Assembly (NCBI GenBank): GCA_020536535.1
Contig: JAHLWZ010000673.1
Span: 735 to 43,105 of the forward strand
Length of the DNA stretch: 42,371 bases
Direction of reading: 5' to 3'
Source: Pelomyxa schiedti
Taxonomy: Eukaryota; Evosea; Pelobiontida; Pelomyxidae
Positions within the stretch are counted from its first letter, which is position 1; each line of letters begins with the position of its first letter. Shown one piece after another: positions 21,301 to 31,900 of the stretch. The notes under the pieces are model-generated. The model was not told the DNA's origin. It worked only from the letters and a program-made list of their open reading frames with translations, and searched no databases. The translations under genes were made by a program, and so were the position numbers.

Positions 21301-23462
21301 TGGTTTGGCAGAAGAAGGAGTAAGATTCCCTTTTGGCAGCAAGCGTTCTTACATTCACAGATATTACGGCATGCTGGCGATAAAGAACTTGTTGAAGAAA
21401 TCAAAATGAACATAGATAACTCGAAGGTACTTCTCTTTTGGAATGTCCTTTACTGATATACTATGTTTAGGTCACCAGCTTTAGTTTCCTTGGAATGTAC
21501 ATTCACAATGTCGCCACTATTTTTAAACAGTTTTTGAGAGGTAACTACAAGTAGCCTTTTGCATATTAACTCTATTAGAGCTACCCGAGCCACTGATTCC
21601 CTATAACTTGTAGGTGTCAAAAGTAAAGTAGTACTCAATTCACACCTCGTTCCACAGGTGCGAGCAGTTCTTTTCCATCACGGCACTCCCTAAAACGACA
21701 CATGCGTCTGCTCTCACAATACTGCTTCGTGACCAGCTTTCCCCAGTTGCTCATCACCTCTGCCTGCTGAGACTGGTTCTACACTGCCTCTATGTTATAT
21801 CTCTTAATAGTCATTTAAACCAAATGACTCCCGAAAACATCGCTATTGTCATGGCTCCTAATGTGTTCAGACTTCCTCGTATTATCCTAATTTTTATGCA
21901 CACTTTGTTAATTTCCAAAATAGCTGGAGCTGACCCTGTGGCACAAATACCGTTCACACCAAAGGCAAATATTGTAATGGCATCTATGGTAGCAAATTAC
22001 CCGACCCTGTTTGGCACGTTTCCTGGGAGGGCACATTGAATTTTTTTTTTCTTATTTTTTCCTCAGAATCTCCCGATTCTCCTTTTCAAGACGAGGATAT
22101 AGAATTTGTGAAATTCAAAAGAAAACTCGCGTCCTTCCCTAAGACCACTCTCCACAATATTGCACACATTTCTTCAGTAAATCAGGTTTGAATACCTCTC
22201 TCGTAGAGGTAAACGAGTGAAAAGCTTAGATTCCATTTCAGATGTGGATCTTTGACCTTGATGGTAACAACATCGTGGCCGATACAACTCAAGGTGCTTT
22301 TATATCAAGGACTGCACTGAGTGGAATGAAGACTCTTTCCGGTGCATGTGCAAGTGGGGCCAACGTGTGGTTAACAGCCTCAAACGGCCTTTCTGTGGTT
22401 TCTATCTCCACACATTCTGTTGTCTTTCAGGTTCTAGATTTGCAAAACCTGTAAAAGTGTTGAATTACCTTAGGCAGAACATCCCTGTTTTGGTGTTGTG
22501 GCAAATGGGACTGAAGTCTGGGTTGGAGGTCAGGGATGTATTTATGTATATGATGGAATTTCCTTTGAAATGGTACCTGGACTTTTTGTAATATTCATCA
22601 GTTGAAGCCTCTCATTAGATTAAATCTATCGGTCTTGGCGAAGGTAATGTTATGAATCTCATCAAAGTTGGCTCTTCCATGTGGTGCTCCACCCACCAAA
22701 TAAATTCCCCTACGCAGGATGTGTGTATTTCAAGTTTGGCCAAGTTCTTACTATCGAAGATACATATTTTGGATTGTTTAACATACTGCCACGAATCCCG
22801 CTTTGCTGCTCACAGCAAAAAAATCAACTGCCTTTGCAACGTTGAAGGTACTACCGTCTGGAGCTGTTGTGATGAAGGTAAGCCATTACCACACTGTTCT
22901 CGTTTCACCATTCTGCAGGAGTGATTTCAGTATGGGACATTTCCTCACAAAGACGTAAAGAAAAACTCGTAGTGTTCCATCTGTGTGTTCATTGGTAGAA
23001 ACTAATGCACAATAGGAACTTGATGAAGGGCCTATCTATTGCCTTGCTGCACTAAGAAAGGTACTAATTCCTGAAAAAAAAAAAAAAAACCGGCAGTAGA
23101 ACCTAACTCTGGAATAGCAAGTGTGGGCATCTACTCGCAGCAATATGACTACAATATTTGAAGCTAGATCAAGCAAGTGTGTACCACCACCGAAATAAAT
23201 TCCGGCAAGTCACCAACAGAAACACAGAAAAATTGGAAGAATAAAGGGATTCCACCGGGAGCCGGTGCTTTCCATCATACCACTTCCCACAAAATTCAAG
23301 TCCAACGTATCATCCTCCACAAATACCGGGGATGGCCGCCCCACAGCATGGGATATATGGACTCTATCAGTTGATAGCGTGTGTGTATGGCATGCAAGGT
23401 ACATGGACTGCAGGTTCGCTGACAAACCAAAGGACAAGCTGAAAGCCTTCAAAAGCCTCTAG
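18357..23462 (+). CDS. RhoGEF-PH-RhoGAP-WD40 multidomain regulator
   Basis: A gene of at least 15 exons; early ones are 18357-18740, 18787-19050 and a set joined by 33-50-nt introns. Order of domains: (1) Ser/Pro/Thr-rich N-terminus ending in a basic KRRRD region; (2) DH/RhoGEF domain from LYKNVLENLEDSIIEGEHSF through LRDVYLLPLL, SAYKKYISGQMNFI and LPQLIDVLTAQFD; (3) PH domain (LLFSDCLAICTKQ, then GPVTFATDTTEEKQDWLFSF); (4) RhoGAP domain from NFGVNLDFLLSRDRILSPG through FLRELPEPLIPYNL to NQMTPENIAIVMAPNVFR; (5) WD40-like repeats (QMWIFDLDGNNIV, NVWLTASNGLSVVS, HSKKINCLCNVEGTTVWSCC, GVISVWDI, TLSVDSVCVWHA). Known: DH-PH loads Rho GTPases with GTP while RhoGAP speeds hydrolysis; both in one chain occurs in BCR/ABR and amoebal proteins. 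The WD40 end recalls ARHGEF10. Whether both activities survive is untested; some late exon borders are approximate. Confidence 0.85.
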
Positions 23463-23535
23463 AGCCTCCATAATCGTAAATTAAGCTCATCAAATCCTGA
23501 GTCTTTTTTTTTTTTGCTTTTCCAAGAAAACGTGC

Positions 23536-25682
23536 ATGGCGAATGAGATCGCCAGCAATACCGAATCGAACTTGTCTACGACCCACTTTTACTGGGACCA
23601 AGTATTCAGCGGACTACATCAAACACGAGAAAACCCCCATTGACTTTACCCATTTAGGACACCCTCAAGCTAGACACGTTTGATTTCAGCCGGCCAAGTA
23701 TCGCTCCCCTGTCACCAATTGGCGGAATTGCTCATTCTCGTAGCTCTGATTCTAACGAGCCGTCTTGCTCCACACCAATTGGTACAACTGCGAGCTCGAT
23801 TTGCAGCTTCTCACAGACAACTCCCGATATCCCGGTCCTGCCCCCTCTTTGTTGTCATTCCAGCTCCCAGAGTGCCAATGATGGTGTCGAAACAACAAAA
23901 CCAACAGCGGGAGCAGAAAGAGCAGGTCTCGCCGAAAGTGAGGTGGATTCATATCTTCCAAGGTCACCTCAGCTGTCCCCCGTCTCGCCGATACGATTCT
24001 CGCCATCTCTTGCATTTTGTGCCGATGGATTGGCTGGAAACTACGATGATGGGGAAGAATCTGCAAACCAAAACGTTCAGAACTGTGGTTCTGATGAGTT
24101 ATCAAGCCCAAAAGTAAGTGCACTCAGTTTTGACTCGGGGGACGAACAACCTCTTGTGGGGACAAGTGTCATCATTGTGGGAAGTCCTAAGAAACCTTCA
24201 GAACCAATGAAGGTTCCCTCTGAGGCAGATACTCTTGACCTTAGTGTGGAAGTGTTGGAAGTGCGCACAGTAAGAAAACGTGCTTCAAGTTCATCTCATT
24301 TCCCTGTAGTCAAACCCCATGGGGTTAAGCACGAGAGAAAGAACAGACATAAACATTCCCGCAGTCCGACAGCAGAAACCATAAGAGCTTTGTTTGCACA
24401 GAATTCGGACCTAATAGAAGATATAGAAGACAGTACTTCAGCGTCCTCTCAATCCTCGGTCTCTTCATCTTCTTCAATTTCATCAATTTCTTATGATCTC
24501 CAATTAAAACGTGCCATGATAGCCAAGTCTAAGCATCCAACTGGGCGATCACCAAAATCAAAAAAGAATGTGATCATGCCTATCCTTGCATACAATCCAA
24601 AACAGAAGCGCGTCAACGTTGTTCTGCAACCAGCCACTCCTAAAGGAAAAACTACAAAAACCACTTCAAAGGTCCTTCTCGGGCGAGATCCTGGTGGGAA
24701 CTCCCAAACTTCAGTGTGTTCATCAAGAAACTATGGTGATTTAGCATTGAAATTAACAGGACTTCATAGCAAAGACCCAACCTTTAAATCAAACATGCCG
24801 CAATACCATAGGTTGCAGCTGGACTTCCATCAGTTAACCTTCACAGGCATGTCTTTCTTTGTGGACAAAATACCTATTACGCAAACAACATCACCCAGCG
24901 AACTCCAAACATTGATCAATACTTGTGGCGGAAATGTATATGTGCACATCAGAGATTTTACCGCATTGTGCTCAGAACGGGTAGGGGTTAGCTCCGCCAA
25001 CCAACCCAAGCCACTTTTTGTGAGTGATACCTCCCGCTCCAATTGTAGGAAGTTCCTCCTTGCAGTATGCTGCCGTGCAACCCTTGTATCTCACAAGTGG
25101 ATAGTTGAATGCACGCAAAGAAGATCCATCTGCCCAATTGGACAATACATCCTTCCTGCTGGTATTGATACCTTCACCAAAACGCCGGTGATCTTTTCCT
25201 GTAAGGATGACCTTATACCCGTCACACCACTGCAGAATTCCACTGCTGCCATTTCCGGCACAGCTGAATTCACCAAAGCCTGGTCACAGATTCTAAAGCA
25301 ACTTGGTGCCCAAGTTCTATCCCCTTCTTCTTCCTCCACCAAATCACCCGACTACATTGTTTCCCAATCCTTCCCCTCGACCTCTCCCCCAAGACACATC
25401 CCAGCCCTAACTGCACAGTGGGTGATCCAGTGTGCACTATCTGGGTTATGGGTGGACCACACCACCAGCCCCGCTCTTCATTGGGAACTAGCCACAAACC
25501 AAATCATCGCCACCCCATCACAATTACAATCACATTCACAATCACCCAAAGCTGCTTCAGCCCCTCATTCCACTATCACCAAATCCCGTTCGGAGGTTCT
25601 CCCACCAACACAACCACACCAACAAAGGGAGACCCCTCACAACCCAACAACCAAACGAAGAAGGGTGGCTTCTGCCCTCTAG
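23536..25682 (+). CDS. 53BP1/Crb2-like tandem BRCT DNA-damage adaptor
   Basis: Two exons (23536-23601 and 23658-25682) give 696 residues. The first ~410 are Ser/Pro-rich with several SP sites (RSPQLSPVSPIRFSP) and SQ sites (SFSQTT, SSQSS), typical targets of CDKs and ATM/ATR-type kinases. BRCT1 spans ~416-521: FTGMSFFVDKIP, LQTLINTCGGNVYV, RKFLLAVCCRATLVSHKWIV, then YILPAG. BRCT2 spans ~533-631: WSQILKQLGAQVL, PDYIVSQ, then LTAQWVIQCALSGLWV. The phrases RKxxLxxxxxxxxVSHxWxxxC, YxLPAG and (S/A)QxWVIQC are hallmarks of the 53BP1/Crb2/Rad9 class. No Tudor domain is apparent before the BRCTs, so histone binding through that route is not supported. The start lies only 73 nt after the previous stop. 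Likely nuclear checkpoint adaptor binding phosphopeptides. Confidence 0.88.
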
Positions 25683-25857
25683 GAGGGGTTCACCCTGCTT
25701 ACCTTACAATCCCTTGTAGTTGGTTTGAAAAAAAAAAAAACGAGGCCTATGTCCAATTGCAGCACAAAAAAGTGAAGAGGTTAAAAATCTCGTAAATCAA
25801 ACATATTAATAGTTGTGAACTTCTTGGTACAAATATCTGACAGAAAAAGTTGAGATC

Positions 25858-27260
25858 TCATTCCTCCCAAGGCATTAATCTACCAGTATGATAGAACGCA
25901 ATAACAGCCGTGATTGATGCCACAGCAAGTACGGCTGCACATACAAAGCCCCCGGCAAGGAGTCTCTTTGGATATCCCTTTGCCACCATAGCAATTAGAA
26001 CTCCAAGTGCCGGCAGTATAAATCCACAAACTGAAGCCAAAATTCCCATGAATTGTGCAAGGTGAATATCATTGAAGACGATTCCCACGATAGTCAATAT
26101 GGCGAAGATGGCTGTATACACCAAAAGAAGCCCCCATGCAGCACACATATGTGATGTAAACACAGTGTACTATCATGTTCTTGATTACTGGGAGGAAGAA
26201 AAAGTGAGGAAAACCAACCTGAGGAACCGGGACAATGGTGTCATGTGACATGTTGCGGAGCAATCTTAAAACATTGACAAGGTAAATCGTGCTCGGAACC
26301 ATGTAAATCACCTGCATCAAGCACCAGCAGTACCACAGCCAAAACCACAGCTCATCTTGGTCGGACCACAGCATAGCCATGAGAAACCCAATTGACAAGT
26401 CCAAGCACCCTATAATCGAAAATGAAAGAGTACTCCCTATTTGGTGGTTAAGGAAGCACTGATTGATGGCTATTTGAACCTGTGAGGTGCTCATTCCTCC
26501 ATGTGAACAACACGGAATGCCAGAACCAATGCGAGTAAATGGAAATCATAAAAGTGAGAAACCCTAAAGGCCATGTTGCCCAATAAGCAACCGATGCAAC
26601 CTGATGGCACAGCAGTGAGTTCAGGGAATATGGCTACTTTGTGCACACCGAGAGGATCAAATTGGAAATCAACAGAAACACCCATAAACGGATTGCAGAG
26701 CGTTTCCTCTGTTGGGATTCACACCACATTGACAGAGTCGATGAACCTCTGAAACCACTGCAACGTGATGAATTTAAATTTCACTCACTTCAGCAAGGAA
26801 TAAGTGGGAAGGAGAGAAACACATACGTGGCAATATATTCTTTGACAGAACATGATTTCGGAAGCACCGACCTTGACCTTGCTTCAGCGAACAGGAGGCA
26901 GCCCAATGCAAAACCTTTGAGGGTCATCCCATTCTTTTCCTGTTCGACCATGTTGGCGATGCTGTCAATTTGAAACGGTGATGCTTCCTCATTGTCAGCC
27001 TTCCATTTTTTCTTCACATCCTCCACTGACACCAGGTCCGTGTCTCCTGGTGAGTGCTGTGAATTCACCCTGAGAAAACAAACTCAGGAACCTTTTCCCT
27101 TTGGGAGAGCATTGAATAGCAAGGATGCCTTTTCCCACTCAGTGGAGGGAACCAAAGAGAATTCTGGTCGTTCTTGTTGTTTCGAGCTTCCTGCATCGTC
27201 GTCAACTACCACAACATCCTTCAGCTCAACGTGCTTCAACTCTGGTGATTTGGACTTCAT
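25858..27260 (-). CDS. Seven-transmembrane protein, copy B
   Basis: Minus-strand paralog of the gene at 12008. Exons, in transcript order: 27092-27260, 26827-27046, 26649-26757, 26480-26600, 26219-26436, 25858-26169; 382 residues. It shares the start MKS(K)(T/S)PELKHVELK, the block DVKKKWKADNEEAS, IDSIANMVEQEK, SCSVKEYI, TGFRGSSTLS, YWATWPLGFLTF, NMSHDTIVPVP and the YTVFTS motif, then KGYPKRLLAGGF. All five introns fall at the same sites and phases as in copy A, while intron sequences and lengths (45, 69, 48, 43, 49 nt) have diverged. Hydrophobic segments match those of copy A one for one. Function unknown; conservation of the cytosolic N-terminal block and the MSHDT loop suggests these are the working parts. 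Divergent from the gene at 27547. Confidence 0.82.
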
Positions 27261-27546
27261 TAGTCTTTCTTTGTTTTTTTTTTACAGTTTGGTTGTTGGT
27301 CTTTCGGTGTTTTTTGGGCCAATGCAAAACTGAGCAACATTACTCCCCGATGTTGCACAAATGCCATGTAAAGGAAACCCCATGTCCCATAGATGAGTTG
27401 ATCAGCAAGTCATTTGGTTTGGTTTGGCACTGGCGGTTTTCCTTTTTGTTGCAAACACCCTTTGAAAGACAGAAGAACTTCCAGGGCCCGATCAAAAAAA
27501 CTCGATTCCCGGAAACCACAGAGACAAAGAGAAACAACAGCACAGG

Positions 27547-28869
27547 ATGAAAAGATTATTGGGAAGAGGAAACTGGGCAGTGGTCGCGCAGGGAGCTGAT
27601 GCCAAGTGCCAGTTCCTCGCTTTAGCTTGTGGCGCCCTCGTTCCTCGTTGTCGTTGTACTCGCCAGGACACGTCATCATCATCACGAGGCTGTTTTGTTG
27701 GTCTTCTTCCACCCGCGGTCCTTGTGGACATTCTGGGAAAGGGGTGGATCCTCAGGCCTGAGAGGAACCTCGTCATCACTTTCTCACTCAGAGATGACAT
27801 GACCGTCTTCTTCTCAGTCTCTCACACCCTCGGGATTCTTGTTCACCCACAGCCGGTCTCGCTCCCGCAATCATTCCTGGGGTGGATTGGTGGCAACAGC
27901 TCTGTGATTTTGCACTACCAGCAGAGTTCGCACTCCGAAGTCGAATTGGGTGTGAGTGTGATGGACACGTCATCAGGAAAACTGACAAGCCAGCTGCTGA
28001 GGGGCATCACTGTTGACACTGGTTTTATATGCTGTTGTAACAGTCGGTGGATTGCCACTATCAAGTGGGAGAAACACGACAAGACTCTTTCTGTTTGGAG
28101 AGTTGCAGATTCTTTGCCTCAGAGGCCGAAGAAAGTGTTCAATTTTCCATGGACTAGGGACACTGGTGGCCGTTATTCTCCAAATGTGGAGATGAGATTC
28201 TATGGGCACTCATTGGATAGTGATGTCATTGAGCTTATGTTGTGCAAACAGCGGTCCGACGGCAGCAAGATAGTTCGCATTCTCCACGTGGATTTGAACA
28301 AGGCAATGCAAGAAGGCTGGTGTATATCAAATGAGAATGTTATAGCGGAGTACAATAATACCATGGCGATTTGGGTTACGCTCGCGAATACCCTGGTTCA
28401 GAGGCCACAGAATCAATTCTACTTCCCTTTTTCCCCCGAAACAACAACAGGAAAAAGTATCCTCCAACTTGCGCACCTCAACACCGGCAACACAATCACG
28501 TGGCTCGACGGAAAACTCTCCCCCTGCCCCACCTCAAGAGTTGATGATTCACACCTCGCTATCACTGAAAACAACAACGCAATAACCTCAGTGTTCAATC
28601 CTTTGTCCTCGCGACCCTCTGAGCCATGTTTTGTGCATGTACACCCACCACGCACCACCAAGGTTGTGGTTGGTTGTGGCCTCATAATTGCTGATTCAAC
28701 TCCCCGCCATCCCTTCATCAATAAGTTCCTGGGTCCACTGCCAACAGTTCACACAATAACAGATGCAACAACGGGCACACACCTTGTGACTCTGCAGCAC
28801 GAAATTTTGGTACCTGTGAGCACCTACCGAATTCGTATCGTTCCCTTCTCCCGACCAGCAAATTCATGA
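27547..28869 (+). CDS. Lineage-specific family protein, partner of 7-TM copy B
   Basis: An intronless 440-residue frame. The start carries CQFLALACGALVPRCRC, then LLPPAVLVDILGKGWILRPE, matching the opening of the minus-strand protein at 10374-11544. The body is beta-rich with repeated short Trp/Val motifs (NSRWIATIKWEKHDKTLSVW; IELMLCKQRSDG) that parallel segments of the other copy, for example a WLAM/WIAT strand followed by VWR/VWE. A propeller-like fold is possible, but I see no standard WD or Kelch signature. Similarity between the two copies is much weaker than between the adjoining 7-TM genes. No signal peptide or membrane helix; probably cytosolic. Role unknown. Confidence 0.72.
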   Translation: MKRLLGRGNWAVVAQGADAKCQFLALACGALVPRCRCTRQDTSSSSRGCFVGLLPPAVLVDILGKGWILRPERNLVITFSLRDDMTVFFSVSHTLGILVHPQPVSLPQSFLGWIGGNSSVILHYQQSSHSEVELGVSVMDTSSGKLTSQLLRGITVDTGFICCCNSRWIATIKWEKHDKTLSVWRVADSLPQRPKKVFNFPWTRDTGGRYSPNVEMRFYGHSLDSDVIELMLCKQRSDGSKIVRILHVDLNKAMQEGWCISNENVIAEYNNTMAIWVTLANTLVQRPQNQFYFPFSPETTTGKSILQLAHLNTGNTITWLDGKLSPCPTSRVDDSHLAITENNNAITSVFNPLSSRPSEPCFVHVHPPRTTKVVVGCGLIIADSTPRHPFINKFLGPLPTVHTITDATTGTHLVTLQHEILVPVSTYRIRIVPFSRPANS

Positions 28870-28988
28870 AGGAAATTAAAAATGCATGAAAGCAATAGAA
28901 GAAAGAATTTTTTTCTTGTTGTTACTTTTTGGTAGTTAATTACACCTTTGGTTTTTTTGGGAGTGAGTGTTATGTGGTGAGGAGATAA

Positions 28989-31900
28989 TTAGGGTTTTTT
29001 AGTGATTTTTGCCAGGCTGCTGGTTGACCTGGTGTGCATGAGGTGTGCACTGTGCCGTAATGGTGACTCAATCACTCTTGATGTTATGGCCTTACGGCTG
29101 AATTCCTCAGTTATGACTCTCATCTCTTGAAGGCACCGGGAAAACGCGGCGTGGTCCGGACTTTCTCTGTTAATATACAACACAACCTCCTGTAGTATTT
29201 GGTTTTGTAGGGTGGCTTCGTTAGAACAAAACAGAGAATATGCTGAATTAGACCTGACAAAAGAGGAGGTACTCAGATAATCTCCTCAGTGGTTTTTCCA
29301 GTAATGGTTTGAGTTCATTCTTTTCCTTTAGTCCTCTGGCCTGGAAATGGAGGTTAAACTAAGCCTTTCACCACGAAATAGAGCATACCACAACGAAGTT
29401 ATGGAATTTGAGTGAGGTTCCATCTAAAACCTCAAGTTGGTCTGTGTGGTTTGAAAGATAAGTGCGGTATAATGTGAGAACCTTAGTGTTTTGACTGAGT
29501 TTTTTTTTGGAAATGTTGTGAATCATACAGTTTCAAAGTGTCCAAGTATGATTTTTACATCCAAAGCCTGTGTGTCCTCGGGTATTTTGGAGAGGAAACT
29601 GGGTGTGACAGAAGAGTTATCCCTTAATGTTACATTGTGGTAAAAACCTTTGATGGTTTGCGAGCAGTTTATCAAACCCGTTATTCAGAGTACCTGCCAT
29701 TATAGCAAGGAGATCTACACTTGATGGGCTGTGGATGATAGGCTGCAGGAACGTCTGCCGTCTTGTTATTTGTCAATGGTTTGACATCATTGAAAAATAC
29801 CCGAAGAGTGTTGTCCAAGAAAGAAGTGTATTCTTTCTCTGTATCAACAAATTGGGTGATGAGAGCTTGTTTCTTCTTTTCGTGTTCAATTTCTTGAAGC
29901 TCCAAGAACTTCTTGGATCCTTCTGATGAAGATGCTACCTGTAATATGTTATCACAGCAGGAAATATTGCATTCATGGCACCTGATCCACAAAAGCACTT
30001 GCAAGTAGAGATTCTTGTGCAGCTGATATTTTCTCTTGTATAAATTTCTTCCATTCATCTTTTTCAGCAACAGTCTGTGCTTTGAAGACCAGAACACAGT
30101 CTGTGCACATGAGTCTAAATGACATTGCTTCCCCCATGATATCTTGCAGCGAGCTGGTTTGTAGATGCGCCAGGTTGCAAAATTTGTGCTTGTCTTTTTT
30201 TATTTCCTTGGTGACAACAAGTATATCAGAGAACAGCCATAAGTGCCGTTTATCTTTGTTCACTTTCATTGGCCCGTCTTTTAAGAAGTGGCGTCTGTGG
30301 GCTGCATTTGATTGTTGTGATAGGGTGATTGGAAGATCCACTATCTTGTTTTGGACTTCTGTGAGCTGTGCAATATTGTCGGCTTCGCTACGATGTTGAT
30401 TTATATAATCGGCTAGTGCTTTTACAGACTCGAGTGCTCGTTTTAGAGGATCGTGATCAGGGTGGCCTTCTGGGGTTGACTTCAGGAGATCAGTGAGAAG
30501 AAGTACATCTGTTTCTGTTAGAATATTACAACAAAAGTAAGAAGGTACATCGTGGAATCCTTTGCACTGGTGTTATAAGCAATCCATTTACATTCAACCC
30601 GAGAAGTACTGGAGTGTATTCCATGCCCTTTTGACCCTAAGTGTGACATACTACCAAAGGAACAAACCGAAACGTAAGCCTTAAATTCGGGGTATTTCTC
30701 CAGGCATATTTTTAGAGTATTCATAGAATTGTCAAAGTTGTTGATGTAGTGCTGTAAAGTGGGTTAAGGGATTGCTCCTAACTCCAGAAACGGATCTCTT
30801 ACCTTGTAGAGCTTCAAGAAGCCCATCTTGGATTGGAAACATTTAGTAGGGTTCAATGAATGCAGGGGAAAAAACTAACATTAAGAAAGATCTCTCCAAG
30901 ACCTTAAAAAAGATGTTGAATAAGCAAAATGAGAAAATGAGATGAGAGAAAACCTGAATTGCCTGACCATGAATTCAAGTGGCCAGATATTGTATCTCGT
31001 AGTCTGAATTATGTTAGGGTGTACATTGAAAAATTATAAGGCACTGGGTCCAACCTTGCATGACAATCCCTAATAACTAAAACGAGTCAAAAAAAGATGG
31101 TCAAACATTGAGGGTAGAGTAGGACCTGCAACATTTGAAAAGAGGTTGTGTACATCTTCTTTAGACACACCCAGTGAATGAGGTTTGTTGAGTTTGTCAA
31201 GGAATTTCTGAATTGGTCAGATGGAGTAGTGGCAAACAGAAACAAACCGAGACAACAGTATTCAAAACTCCAACATAGGTTGTCTCTGTTGTGAGTATCT
31301 CATTAGCAATCTGTTTTCGTTTTTTAATGAGTCCTTGAAGAGTTTCTTCTGGAATCGAAGTGGCCCAAGTGCCCAGATCTTCAGGAGATTCAACTATTGT
31401 GATAGAGGAACCAAGAGGATTTGCACTAGAAGGTGATGCACTAAGAGGTGACGTTCCAGTTGGGGAGGCACCAAGTGGTGAAGAGCTAAGTGGTGAACTA
31501 CCAGGAGGTGTGCCGTATGAATTGGAGGACAAACTGAGGTTTCTAGGCCGGGATTTATCATCTTCATCTTTGTCTTTACTTGTGTCGATAACTTGAACAT
31601 TTTATGTTAGATGCAGCATTGTGGAAAGGGACTTACAGGGTCCAGCACTGGATCGTCTCGGTTGTGAACTCAAATCACTTTGTACTAACATTGGATGCAC
31701 TGCGGTTACTGAAGAAACAGACAGACTTCGCTGAAAAGGTTTATTTGTGCTGGCAGTAGCTGCTGCAATTGGAGACACAGAAGCTCTGGTAAATGCCGGA
31801 GGGGATGCAGCGGGTGGAAGAGTAGGTGGAGGAGATGCAGGAGGAAGACCTGTTGGAGGGGATCCTGGTGGTTGAGCTGTGGGAGGAAGAGTAGCGGGAG

